Source: JALORV01 sp963769745 (GTDB taxonomy: Bacteria; Pseudomonadota; Gammaproteobacteria; Burkholderiales; Burkholderiaceae_F). From it: a stretch of DNA of 64,000 bases. The position numbers were made by a program, and so were the translations under genes. How positions within the stretch are numbered: the stretch's first letter is position 1; the number at the start of each line of letters is the position of its first letter. Under the pieces are notes generated by a model. The model made no database searches. It worked only from the letters and a program-made list of their open reading frames with translations, and was not told the origin of the DNA. Below are positions 54,762 to 63,986 of the stretch, piece after piece. The DNA lies in NCBI GenBank assembly GCA_963769745.1, contig CAVYNB010000029.1, forward strand, positions 62,001-126,000. Reading direction: 5' to 3'.

Positions 54762-56890
54762 ACCCCAATCCCGCCGCGATGAACACTGCTGCACCCGCCG
54801 ACTCCGCCGCTGCCGCCGCCGGCTCGCTGCGCGCCCTGCTCGGCCCTATCGCGCGTGTGTTCGGACCGCAGACATCCAGCGCAGCGCGCGAGCGGCGCGA
54901 CGTTCTGGTGCTGCTGGTCGCGGTTGCGCTGGTGGTGTTCCCTCATTTCGAGCACACCGCGTGGTGGGCCACCGGCATCGTGCTGCTGCTGCTGACATGG
55001 CGCGTATGGATCACGCTGGCGCAGCGCCCGCTGCCGGGCCGCGTCGTCATGCTGCCGTTGCTGCTCGCCGCCGCCGGCGCCGTGTACCTGCAGCACCGCA
55101 CGCTGGCGGGTCAGGACGCCGGCGTCACGCTGCTGCTGCTGCTGATGGCGCTCAAGCTGCTGGAGATGCGTGCGCGCCGCGACATCTTCGTCGTCATCTT
55201 CCTGGCCTTCTTCATTCTGCTGACGCAGTTCCTGTACGGGCAGGACCTGCCGGTGGCAGCGATCACGGTCGCCGCCGTCGTGGCGTTGTTCTTCGTGCTC
55301 GTCAGCGTCAACCTGGACGAGGTGGATCTGCCGGCCATGCGCAAATTGCGACTGGTGGGGATCACGCTGCTGAAGGCCCTGCCGCTGGCAGCGGCGCTCT
55401 TCCTCCTTTTCCCGCGGATCTCCGGACCTCTGTGGGGCATGCCGGGCGAGTCGCGCCAGGGCAAGACGGGACTGTCGAACTCGATGTCGCCGGGTTCGAT
55501 CAGCCAGCTGCTCGAGTCCGACGCAATCGTCTTCCGCGTCCGCTTCGAGGACGCGATGCCCGGCAACGACAAGCTGTACTGGCGCGGACCGGTGTTCGGT
55601 TCCTTCAACGGCCGCTCGTGGACACCACTCAACCGGCGACAGGCCGACGCGTCTGCACCGAGTATCGAAGGCGAGCCACGCTCGGCCGTCAGCTACGAAG
55701 TGACGCTCGAACCGCACAAGCGCGACTGGCTGTTCGCGCTCGATGTGCCGACGACGCTCCCGCAGCTGGAGTCGTTGCGCGCCCGACTGACCCCCGAGAT
55801 GCAGTTGCTCGTCAATGGCCTGATCTCCGAGCGCATCCGGTACGACGTGCGTTCGTACACCGGCTATCGCCTCGGTGCGCGCACGAGCGAGCTGGAGCTG
55901 CAGGACTGGCTCGAGTTGCCGCGGGGGTTCAACCCGCGTGCAATCCAGTTTGCTGCCGAACTGCGCAGTCGCGTCGTTCCGGCGGCAGCTGCGCAGCGTC
56001 ACTCGCATGACAGCCAGCTCGTGAACGCCGTGCTCGATCACTTTCGTCGCGGAGAGTTCAACTACACCGTGTCGCCGCCGCCGCTCGGACGACACTCGGT
56101 CGACGAGTTCCTGTTCGATACCCGCCTTGGATTCTGCGAGCACTACGCGTCGGCCTTCGTCTTCCTGATGCGGGCGCTCGAGGTGCCGGCGCGCGTGGTC
56201 ACCGGGTACCAGGGCGGGGAACTGAATCCCGTCGATGGATTCATGACGGTGCGCCAGGCGGACGCCCACGCGTGGACCGAAGTGTGGCTCGCGGGTCGCG
56301 GCTGGGTGCGCGTCGATCCGACCGCGGTCGTGGCGCCGTTCCGCATTGAACGCGGCGCCGCCGAACTCGCACGCCAGGCCAGTGGCGCGTTGCAGGGACT
56401 CGGAGCCGACTACTCGTGGCTGCGTTCGCTGCGCTACAACTGGGAGGCTGTCCAGAACGGCTGGAACCAGTGGGTCATCTCCTATTCGCAGGAGAGCCAG
56501 CGAGCACTCATCCAGCGACTCGGACTCACGCCGAGTCTCGACAATGTCGCGCTCGTGCTGGCGCTCGTGATGGCGACGCTGCTGGCCTGGCTGGCGATCG
56601 TCTCGATGCGTCCGCAGACCGTGCATGACCCCTTGGGCGCGTCGTTTCAGCTGCTGCGCGATCGCCTCGAACACGCGGGCGTGGCCGCTTCCGTATCCTG
56701 CGGTCCGCGCGAGCTTTACGTGCGCAGCAAGCGTGCACTGGTCGACGACGACGTCAGGCAGGTGCGGCGCCTGCTGTCGCGTTACGAGCGCATGCGCTAC
56801 GGACCCGCCTCGGAGAGCGTAACCCGGGCCGACGTGCGCGCCCTGCGCCGGGCCATTCGCGCCTTCAAGCCACGCCCGAACCCGCTGTGA
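54758..56890 (+). CDS. TgpA-type transglutaminase-like membrane protein (DUF3488)
   Basis: 710 residues if translated from GTG 54758, which overlaps the DUF58 stop as GTGA; ATG 54779 is an alternative. About six membrane spans fill residues 45-220. A periplasmic transglutaminase core follows with the triad Cys in GFCEHYASAFVFLMRALEVPARVVTGYQGG, His in ADAHAWTEVWL and Asp in WVRVDPTAVVAPFR. A further span and a C-terminal DUF4129-like part close the protein. The MoxR-DUF58-TgpA set is a conserved module of unknown substrate, essential in Pseudomonas aeruginosa. Confidence 0.92.
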   Translation: MNPNPAAMNTAAPADSAAAAAGSLRALLGPIARVFGPQTSSAARERRDVLVLLVAVALVVFPHFEHTAWWATGIVLLLLTWRVWITLAQRPLPGRVVMLPLLLAAAGAVYLQHRTLAGQDAGVTLLLLLMALKLLEMRARRDIFVVIFLAFFILLTQFLYGQDLPVAAITVAAVVALFFVLVSVNLDEVDLPAMRKLRLVGITLLKALPLAAALFLLFPRISGPLWGMPGESRQGKTGLSNSMSPGSISQLLESDAIVFRVRFEDAMPGNDKLYWRGPVFGSFNGRSWTPLNRRQADASAPSIEGEPRSAVSYEVTLEPHKRDWLFALDVPTTLPQLESLRARLTPEMQLLVNGLISERIRYDVRSYTGYRLGARTSELELQDWLELPRGFNPRAIQFAAELRSRVVPAAAAQRHSHDSQLVNAVLDHFRRGEFNYTVSPPPLGRHSVDEFLFDTRLGFCEHYASAFVFLMRALEVPARVVTGYQGGELNPVDGFMTVRQADAHAWTEVWLAGRGWVRVDPTAVVAPFRIERGAAELARQASGALQGLGADYSWLRSLRYNWEAVQNGWNQWVISYSQESQRALIQRLGLTPSLDNVALVLALVMATLLAWLAIVSMRPQTVHDPLGASFQLLRDRLEHAGVAASVSCGPRELYVRSKRALVDDDVRQVRRLLSRYERMRYGPASESVTRADVRALRRAIRAFKPRPNPL

Positions 56891-56892
56891 CC

Positions 56893-57901
56893 ATGCGGCG
56901 TCGAACCGCCCTGCTTACGCTGCTGGCGCTGGCAGTCTGCGCCCGTCGTGCATGCCCGCACTCCGTATCTCGCGCGCAGCGAGGTACAGCAGTTTCTCGA
57001 CGATCTGGTGAGCACCCATGGATTCGATCGTGCCCGCGCCGAGCGCTGGTTAAGGGACGCGCGCTACTCGCCAGGCGTTGAACGGCTGATGCAGCCCGCG
57101 ATCCCCTTCGGCCAACGCAACTGGTTCGAGTACCGCGACCGCTATGTCGAGCCGATGCGAATACAGGCCGGCATCGCGTTCTGGCAGGCCCACGCCGAGG
57201 CGTTGTCACGGGCCGAACAGCAGTTCGGCGTGCCGGCCGAGATCGTCGTCGCCATCATCGGCATCGAAACCTACTTCGGCCGCATCACCGGCAACTTCCG
57301 CACGCTCGACGTCTTCACGACGCTGAGCTTCGACTATCTGCGCCGCGCCGACTTCTATCGTGCCGAGTTCGTCGAGTTCCTGCTGCTGGCGCGTGACCAG
57401 AAACGGGATCCGGGCACCTACCGTGGTTCGTTTGCCGGCGCGATCGGCTTGCCCCAGTTCATGCCCGGTTCGATCCGGCGCTGGGCGGTGGACTTCGACG
57501 GTGACGGCCGCATCGACCTGCTGGGAAGCCCGGTTGACGCGATCGGCTCGGTCGCGAGCTTCCTGGTTGGGCACGGCTGGCAGCGCGACCTGCCCATCGC
57601 CTTCGAGGTCGAAGCCGATGAAGGCATCGTCGACCGACTTGGCCGCGGCATCCTGGCGCAACGGCCCTGGTGGTCCGCGCTGGCCGAAGGCGTCACCGGC
57701 GATGCATTGCTGACACTCGACACACCAGTGATCGTGATCGACCTGCCGCTGGTGACACCGGACGGGCAGCCTGGACGCGCGTACCGGGTCGGCACGGTCA
57801 ACTTCAGCGCGATCCTGCATTACAACCGCAGCTACTTCTACGCGACCGCCGTCACCGAATTCGCGGCCGCCCTGCGCGAGCGCATGAACTCCGGTTCCTG
57901 A
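56893..57901 (+). CDS. mltB: Lytic murein transglycosylase B (MltB), signal peptide frameshifted
   Basis: A membrane-bound or periplasmic peptidoglycan-cleaving enzyme. Catalytic Glu in IVVAIIGIETYFGRITGNFRTLDVFTTLSFDY and the GAIGLPQFMPGSIRRWAVDFDGDGRIDL block are diagnostic. The signal peptide MRRRTALLTLLALAVCA (ATG 56893) lies in a different frame; loss of two bases in TGCGC near 56940 would join it as CAPVVHARTPYLARSE. The ATG overlaps the TgpA gene end, so it is the fourth gene of the MoxR cluster. No lipobox is apparent after restoration. Confidence 0.87.
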
Positions 57902-57921
57902 ACAAAGCGCGGAGCGGTCGG

Positions 57922-58568
57922 CTATTCCGCGTCCGGCTGGCGCGCCGGCTGCGCGTCAACGAACGACCCCAGTTCCATGCAGCGGTCGAAAATGGCCATC
58001 AGCACGGGAACGTGATCGAGGCGGCAGTCAAAGCGTCGCGCGTTAAAAATCTGCGGCACCAGTGCCACGTCGGCCAGCGTGACAGCGTCGCCCAGCAGGT
58101 AACGACTGTAGCGGCGCTCGGCTGCAACACGTGCCTCCAGCGCAGCCAGTCCCTGTTCGACCCAGTGCCGGTACCACGCATTCTTCTGGTCGTCACTCAC
58201 CCCGAGTTGTTGCACCAGGTAGCGCAGCACGCGCAGGTTGTTCAGCGGATGGATCTCGCAGGCGATCGTCAGCGCGCAGGCGCGTACGTAGGCGCGATCG
58301 AGCGGAGCCTGCGGCAGCAGCGGCGGTTGCGGATGCGTTTCCTCGAGATACTCGATGATCGCCAGCGACTGCGTCAGCACATGGCCGTCATCGTCGAGCA
58401 CCGGGATCAGTGCGTCGGCATTGAGTGACCGAAAGGCAGGCGCAAACTGCTCGCCGCCCCCCCTGGTCAGATGCACCACCGCGTAGTCGTAACTCAACCC
58501 TTGAGGTTGAGCGCGATACGGACGCGGAATGACGCCGAGCTGCGGAAGTAGTTGTAGAGCTTCAGCAT
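57922..58568 (-). CDS. Maleylpyruvate/maleylacetoacetate isomerase (GST-like), frameshifted
   Basis: A zeta-class GST-like isomerase. ATG 58568 gives MLKLYNYFRSSASFRVRIALNLKG, then one missing T in GGGTTTG near 58496 breaks the frame; LSYDYAVVHLTRGG continues in the next. The rest (LIPVLDDDGHVLTQSLAIIEYLEETHP, HPLNNLRVLRYL, LADVALVPQIFNARRF) is typical. It turns maleylpyruvate or maleylacetoacetate into the fumaryl form, using glutathione. The fumarylpyruvate-hydrolase-like gene at the other end of the cluster makes maleylpyruvate (gentisate pathway) the likelier substrate. Last gene of the operon. Confidence 0.85.
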
Positions 58569-58577
58569 GCCGCGATC

Positions 58578-59900
58578 CTAGCGTACGAACTGCACGAGCC
58601 ACAGCGACACGGGCGGCGCCAGCAGCAGCAGGATCAGGCGTAGCGCATCGGCGCCGAGGAAGACGCCGACGCGCCGGTAGGCGTGTGCGATCGGCACATC
58701 GCGCGCAAGTGCACCCACCACGTGAACGTTCAGACCGATCGGCGGGGCAATCAGTCCGATGTTGACCACGGTCAGCAGCAGCACCCCGAACCAGATGGCC
58801 TTGGCCTCGGTCGGCAGGCCAAACAGATCGAGCTGCATCACGGCCGGGAACACCACCGGCAGCGTCAACAGCAGCATCGACAGTTCGTCCATCACGCCGC
58901 CCAGCACGATGTAGAAGACGAGTACGAGCGCCAGGACGGCAAGTGGCGGCAGCGGCAGCTCACTGACGAAGGCGGCTGCGCGCATCGGCATCTGCGTCAA
59001 CGCCAGCGCACCGTTAAGCATGTCCGCGCCGAGGAAGATCATGAAGATCACTCCGGAGGTTTCAGCGGTCGCCAGCAGAGCAGCCCGCAGCCCGGCGCGA
59101 CTCAGTTCTCCGCGCAACAGGCCGGCCAGCCCGGTCAGCGCGACACCGACGGCGGCGGCCTCGGTCGGGGTGAACACACCGCCGTAGATCCCGCCCAGGA
59201 CGATGACGAAGATCGCCAAGACTGGCAACACACCGGCGAGGGTGGACCATCGTTCGTTCCAGGGCACGCGCGGTTCTGCCGGTCCGAGCCCCGGACGCCA
59301 ACGCATCAACAGCGCGATCGCGATGCAGTACAGGGTGGCGGCGAGGATGCCTGGCAAGAGCGCCGCGGCGAAGAGCTTGGCGATGTTCTGTTCGGCAACG
59401 ATCGCGTAGAGCACCAGCACCACCGACGGCGGGATCAGGATGCCGAGCGTTCCTCCCGCCGCCAGCGTCGCCACCGCGAAGCCGCTGTCATAGCGATACC
59501 GTCGCATCTCGGGCAGCGCCACCTGCGCAATGGTGGCCGCCGTTGCCACCGACGAACCGCAGACCGAGCCGAATGCCGCGCTCGCCAGCACCGCCGCCTG
59601 CGCAAGCCCGCCGCGCCAGTGGCCGACGAAACTCGTCGCGGCCCGAAACAGCGACCGGGAAAGGCCGCCGTGTGTCGCCAGCTGGCCCATCAACAGGAAA
59701 AGCGGGATCACTGACAGGTCGTAGATCGAAAAGCGCGCGAAGGCCATGCCCTTCAGGTTGGCGAGCCAGGGGTCCAGGCCCGACATCCCGATGTATCCGA
59801 TCGCGCCGGGCACGAACATGGCCACCCAGATCGGCACGCGCAAGGCCATCAGCGCCAGCATCGCGGCGAAAAGCCACAGCGGAGCCCATGTCGACATCAA
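58578..59900 (-). CDS. TRAP transporter large permease (DctM)
   Basis: 440 residues, about 12 membrane spans. Family hallmarks: IPLFLLMGQLATHGGLSRSLF, AFGSVCGSSVATAATIAQVALPEM, GGTLGILIPPSVVLVLYAI, GGVFTPTEAAAVGV and GLIAPPIGLNVHVV. Its start overlaps the small-permease stop as ATGA. Forms the sodium- or proton-coupled channel of a three-part importer with the two genes upstream. Confidence 0.94.
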   Translation of the reverse strand: MMSTWAPLWLFAAMLALMALRVPIWVAMFVPGAIGYIGMSGLDPWLANLKGMAFARFSIYDLSVIPLFLLMGQLATHGGLSRSLFRAATSFVGHWRGGLAQAAVLASAAFGSVCGSSVATAATIAQVALPEMRRYRYDSGFAVATLAAGGTLGILIPPSVVLVLYAIVAEQNIAKLFAAALLPGILAATLYCIAIALLMRWRPGLGPAEPRVPWNERWSTLAGVLPVLAIFVIVLGGIYGGVFTPTEAAAVGVALTGLAGLLRGELSRAGLRAALLATAETSGVIFMIFLGADMLNGALALTQMPMRAAAFVSELPLPPLAVLALVLVFYIVLGGVMDELSMLLLTLPVVFPAVMQLDLFGLPTEAKAIWFGVLLLTVVNIGLIAPPIGLNVHVVGALARDVPIAHAYRRVGVFLGADALRLILLLLAPPVSLWLVQFVR

Positions 59901-60370
59901 TGCTCGTCCGGCTTATCGCGCTGCCATCCGACCAGCGCGATGAGCGCGGCCAGGCCCAGCGATGGCACCATCGCCGCATAAGCGAACCAGAGCGGCAGGC
60001 CGAGCACCATTGATGTCTCGCCGGCTCGGTACAGATCCATGATGCCGGCGCCGGCGCGCAGGGCGAGCAGCGCAAGCACCACGGCCGCGATGGCATGCGC
60101 TGCGAAGTCGAGCTGCCGATGCACCGATGATCCCGCGCGCGCGGTGAAGATGTCGACGATCAGATGGCTGCCATGCAGCTGGCAGTAGGGAAGGAACAGC
60201 GCCAGTGCGGTGGCCGTGCCCAGTTGCACCAGTTCGACATCCCCCGCGACCGGTTGTGCCAGCAGCCAGCGCCCACCGACGGACACCAGGGTGACGATGG
60301 CCACCCCCAGCAGCACCACGCCGCCGGCCATCGCAAAGGCCACGGCCGCGGCGCGAAGCGCGCGCCACAT
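59897..60370 (-). CDS. TRAP transporter small permease (DctQ)
   Basis: 157 residues with four membrane spans near 10-32, 50-66, 88-108 and 127-148. The DctQ motif is VSVGGRWLLAQPVAGDVELVQLGTATALALFLPYCQLHGSHLIVDIFT. Starts one base after the binding-protein stop (60373). Confidence 0.9.
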   Translation of the reverse strand: MWRALRAAAVAFAMAGGVVLLGVAIVTLVSVGGRWLLAQPVAGDVELVQLGTATALALFLPYCQLHGSHLIVDIFTARAGSSVHRQLDFAAHAIAAVVLALLALRAGAGIMDLYRAGETSMVLGLPLWFAYAAMVPSLGLAALIALVGWQRDKPDEH

Positions 60371-60372
60371 GG

Positions 60373-61458
60373 CTACTTCGAAGTCCGCTCGCGCGGCGCG
60401 TCAGGCGTCGTGGTCGCGGCACTGCGCGCCAGCAGCGCACGCGCATCAGCGAGCAGCGCGTTGCCGTCGAGCTGCCGGCGGTCCATGTCGACGATCCACT
60501 CGGACTGCACCGACTGGGCCGCGCGTTGCCATCGCGCCAGCTCGGCCGCGGGCACCACGATGATCGTGTTGCCGCGTTCGAGCGCCAGCTTGCGCGCCGG
60601 CGCCGTCTGTTCGTCCCACAGCCGTCCGGCCTGCGTGGAAAGTCCCACTCCCGAGTTGCGATCAATGATGGTCCGCAGGTCCGGCGGCAGGCTCGAGTAG
60701 GTCTTCGCGTTCATCGCCAACAGAAACACTGCCGTATAAAGCGCGGGCATGTTGGGGTCGGTCTCCGTATGGAAGCGTGCCACCTCGTGGACCTTGACGG
60801 CCGGCACCACCTCCCAGGGCACCACGGCCCCATCGAGCACACCCTTGCTCATGGCGTCGGCGAGTCCGGTGACCGGCATCGACACCGGCGCAGCGCCCAG
60901 CGCCGACAGCAACTTGTTGGTCTGGCGCGTGGGCGCACGCAACTTCATCCCGCGAAAGTCCTCGAGCGTACGCACCGGTTTCTCGCGCGTATGCAGTTGA
61001 CCGGGGTCATGCACATGAATCGCGAGTGGCCTGACATCCCGGAACTCGGACCGGCCGTGCTTCTCGTAGTACTGCCAGGCCGCGCGCGAGGCAGATTCGG
61101 CATCACCGATCATGAATGGCAGTTCGAACACTTCCATCGACGGGAAGCGTCCCGCGTTGTAGCCGGGCAAAGTCCACACGACGTCGACAACGCCGTCGCG
61201 GACCTGGTCGTACAACTGGGGCGCCGTGCCGCCGAGCTGCATCGACGGAAAGATCTGGCACTTCATCCGCCCGGCAGATTCGGCTTCGATCCTTGCACAC
61301 CACGGCACGATCAGCTTGGCATGCGTCGTGGAGCCCGGCGGCAGGAAGTGGTGCACCTTGAGCGTGATCGGCGGCTGCACCTGCCCCTGCGCCAGTGCCG
61401 ATAGCGACACCAGGCCACCGAACGAACAGCAAAACAGGACCAGCAGTCTCTGAAGCAT
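60373..61458 (-). CDS. TRAP transporter substrate-binding protein (DctP)
   Basis: 361 residues with a signal peptide ending near LSALAQGQ. A DctP fold with the conserved LRAPTRQTNKLLSALGAAPVSMP region (the Arg that binds carboxylates) and a DVVWTLPGYNAGRFPSMEVFELPFM section. Ligand is probably an organic acid; the neighbours suggest an aromatic acid or ring-cleavage product, which is inference. Confidence 0.93.
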   Translation of the reverse strand: MLQRLLVLFCCSFGGLVSLSALAQGQVQPPITLKVHHFLPPGSTTHAKLIVPWCARIEAESAGRMKCQIFPSMQLGGTAPQLYDQVRDGVVDVVWTLPGYNAGRFPSMEVFELPFMIGDAESASRAAWQYYEKHGRSEFRDVRPLAIHVHDPGQLHTREKPVRTLEDFRGMKLRAPTRQTNKLLSALGAAPVSMPVTGLADAMSKGVLDGAVVPWEVVPAVKVHEVARFHTETDPNMPALYTAVFLLAMNAKTYSSLPPDLRTIIDRNSGVGLSTQAGRLWDEQTAPARKLALERGNTIIVVPAAELARWQRAAQSVQSEWIVDMDRRQLDGNALLADARALLARSAATTTPDAPRERTSK

Positions 61459-61478
61459 GGCGCGACGCCGTGGTGGAC

Positions 61479-62174
61479 CTAGACCACGCGGACCTGCAAG
61501 GTGCCGATGCCGGCGATGCCGCCCGCCATCAGGTCGCCAGGCTTCACTGCGCCGACGCCCTCGGGCGTTCCGGTAAAGATCAGGTCACCGGGAACGAGCG
61601 CGAAGTACTTCGAAAGATGCTCGATGGTCTCGTTCACGTTCCAGATCAGCTTGGCCACATCGCTCGACTGCCGTTTCTGTCCGTTGACCTCGAGCCAGAT
61701 CGCCGCCGTCGTGATCTCTCCGGTGGCCGACTTCGGTTTCAGCGGTGAGATCGGCGCCGAGAAATCGAAAGCCTTCGCAACGTCCCAGGGACGGCCCTTG
61801 TCGCGCAGTGCGAACTGCAGATCGCGTCGGGTCATATCGAGCCCGACCGCATAGCCCCAGATATGGCCGCCCGCATCGGCCTGCGCGATGTTGCGGCCGC
61901 CGCGCCCGATGGCGACGACGAGTTCGATCTCATGATGCAAATTGGCGGTTTCACCGGGGTACGGCATCTCGCCCGTTGCACCGAACGGCACCGGCAGCAC
62001 GGCGTCGGCCGGTTTAGTGAAGAAAAACGGTGCCTCGCGTTCCGAGAATCCCATCTCCTTCGCATGATCGGCATAGTTGCGACCGACACAGTAGATCCGA
62101 TGCACCGGAAACAGATCCGCCGTGCCGTCGATCGGCACGACCGCCTGCCCCGGCGCGGCAATCGCATAACCCAT
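61479..62174 (-). CDS. Fumarylpyruvate hydrolase-like (FAH family)
   Basis: 231 residues from ATG 62174 (MGYAIAAPGQAVVPIDG). FAH fold: RIYCVGRNYADHAKEMGFSEREAPFFFTKPADAV, metal-binding HHEIELVVAIG, GYAVGLDMTRRDLQFALRDKGRPWDVAKAFD and LIFTGTPEGVGAVKPGD. The Nag-type order isomerase + fumarylpyruvate hydrolase fits the gentisate pathway, though no gentisate dioxygenase is in view. GGAG lies upstream of ATG 62174; the longer reading to 62201 is less likely. Confidence 0.9.
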   Translation of the reverse strand: MGYAIAAPGQAVVPIDGTADLFPVHRIYCVGRNYADHAKEMGFSEREAPFFFTKPADAVLPVPFGATGEMPYPGETANLHHEIELVVAIGRGGRNIAQADAGGHIWGYAVGLDMTRRDLQFALRDKGRPWDVAKAFDFSAPISPLKPKSATGEITTAAIWLEVNGQKRQSSDVAKLIWNVNETIEHLSKYFALVPGDLIFTGTPEGVGAVKPGDLMAGGIAGIGTLQVRVV

Positions 62175-62206
62175 GACGCACACTCCGCGAAAAGGCGGCA
62201 AGCGTA

Positions 62207-63934
62207 CTACGCGTGCCCCGGGCCTGCCGCCCGCGCGATCGCGCGCGACAGCAATGCCACCGGCACCACGCCCACGGCGACGATGGTGAGCGCCGGCAAC
62301 GCCGCCTCGGCGAGGCGCTCATCGCTCGCCATCTGATAGGCGACGACCGCGAGCGTGTCGAAGTTGAACGGCCGCAGCACCAGTGTGGCCGGCAATTCCT
62401 TCATCACATCGACGAAGACCAGCAGCACGGCCGTCAGCACCGACGGTGCCAGGATCGGCAGGTGGACGCGTCGGAAGGTGTCGAGCGTCGAGGCGCCGAG
62501 GCTGCGGGCACTGGCATCCATCGTCGGCGTGATGCGCGCCAGTCCGGCCTCGACCGACTGGTACGCCACCGCGAAGTAGCGCACCAGGTACCCATACAGC
62601 AGCGCGACCACGCTGCCGGTCAGCAGCAGGCCCGTGCTCACGCCAATCCACGACCGCATGACACCGTCGAGTGCATTGTCAAAGTTGGCCAGCGGTACCA
62701 GGATGCCTACCGCGATGACCGCGCCCGGCAACGCGTATCCCAGGCTCATCAAGCGCACCGACGCGTGTACCAGATGGGCGGGCAATCCACGCTCCGCGGC
62801 CCGCGCGGCGTACGCCAGCCCCAGCACGGTCAGCAGCACGACGGCCGCGCCACCGACAGCGATGGCGACTGTGTTGAACATCCATTGCAGGTAGCGCGGC
62901 CAGTCAACGCTGCTCCACGCCGGCACCAGCAGGCGCAGCAGAAGGATCACCGGAATGACAAAGCCGAGCAGCACGGGAACCGCGCACGCGGTGATCGCCC
63001 CGACGGTCTGCCACCCGTGCAAGGGTGCCCGCGGCGCCGGCCGCTGACTCGCCGTCGGCGTGAAGAACTGCGCCCGGCCGCGCGCACGCCGTTCGAAGGC
63101 AAGGATGGCGAGCACGATGACCAGCAGCACGGCGGCCAACTGGCTCGCCGCCATCCGATCGCCGAGCGAGAACCACGCGCGATAGATCGCGGCCGTGAAC
63201 GTCTGCAGCCCGAAGTAGACCGAGGCGCCGTAGTCGGCGAGTGTTTCCATCAGCGCGAGTAGCGCGCCCGCAGCGATTGCCGGCCGCGCGAGCGGAACAT
63301 TGACCTGCCACCAGGTCTGCCAGGGCGTCAGGCCCAGGCTGCGTGCCGCGTCGATCATCGCCGCGGTTCGCGCCAAAAATGCGGTGCGCGCCAGCAGATA
63401 AACGTAGGGGTAGAGCACGACGCTGAACACGAACACGCCCCCGCCGAGGGAACGGACTTCCGGAAACCAGTAGTCGCCGCGACGCCAGTCGAAGGCATCG
63501 CGCAGCGCGCCCTGCACCGGCCCGGAAAACTGCAATGCATCCGTGTAGGCATAGGCGACGATATAGGCCGGCATCGCCAGCGGCAGCAACAGAGCCCACT
63601 CGGCGATGCGACGACCGGGAAACTCGCAGCTGGCCGCGATCCACCCGGTCGATGCGCCAAGGACGATCACTCCAATCACGACGCCGAGGCCGAGCACGAA
63701 GGTCTCGACCAGCGCAGCCGGAATCACCGTCGTTGCCAGGTGTCGCAGCGTATCGACCGACGCCGCCGTATCGACGAAGCTGGCGAAAATGCTGAGGACC
63801 GGAAGACCGACCAGCGATGTGCAGACCAGCGCCAGCAACAACGGACGGCCCAGCGCCGACCCCGCCTGTGCCGGTCTCAAGTTTGCGATGCGCACCACGC
63901 CGTCTGACGGGACGGTCCGGCTCTCGTTGCTCAA
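62207..63934 (-). CDS. Iron(III) ABC transporter permease (FbpB type)
   Basis: 575 residues, a fused double permease with about 12 spans and two EAA-type cytoplasmic loops (DAARSLGLTPWQTWWQVNVPLARPAI and DASARSLGASTLDTFRRVHLPILAPS). It starts at TTG 63934 behind a strong AGGAGG. It probably pairs with the iron-binding protein at 38.8-39.8 kb. The ATPase is not in the window. It is the first gene of a leftward run continuing into the FAH-TRAP cluster, and a Fur box lies 28 bases upstream. Confidence 0.92.
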   Translation of the reverse strand: MSNESRTVPSDGVVRIANLRPAQAGSALGRPLLLALVCTSLVGLPVLSIFASFVDTAASVDTLRHLATTVIPAALVETFVLGLGVVIGVIVLGASTGWIAASCEFPGRRIAEWALLLPLAMPAYIVAYAYTDALQFSGPVQGALRDAFDWRRGDYWFPEVRSLGGGVFVFSVVLYPYVYLLARTAFLARTAAMIDAARSLGLTPWQTWWQVNVPLARPAIAAGALLALMETLADYGASVYFGLQTFTAAIYRAWFSLGDRMAASQLAAVLLVIVLAILAFERRARGRAQFFTPTASQRPAPRAPLHGWQTVGAITACAVPVLLGFVIPVILLLRLLVPAWSSVDWPRYLQWMFNTVAIAVGGAAVVLLTVLGLAYAARAAERGLPAHLVHASVRLMSLGYALPGAVIAVGILVPLANFDNALDGVMRSWIGVSTGLLLTGSVVALLYGYLVRYFAVAYQSVEAGLARITPTMDASARSLGASTLDTFRRVHLPILAPSVLTAVLLVFVDVMKELPATLVLRPFNFDTLAVVAYQMASDERLAEAALPALTIVAVGVVPVALLSRAIARAAGPGHA

Positions 63935-63961
63935 TAGCCCTCCTGACGATTGCGGAGTCTA

Positions 63962-63986
63962 AATGCAAATGAGAACTAACCGCATT
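63962..63986. promoter_or_regulatory. Fur box upstream of the iron ABC permease
   Basis: AATGCAAATGAGAACTAACC then GCATT: 22 of 25 positions equal the Fur box at 39899-39923 read on the minus strand. It lies close to the TTG start, where Fur would block transcription. Confidence 0.75.

Noticed and set aside
54665..56674. Very long open frame (about 670 codons) antisense to the transglutaminase gene
   Set aside because: Arg/Gln/His-rich composition typical of the reverse strand of GC-rich genes, no family motif, and it lies fully opposite a gene with clear catalytic residues.
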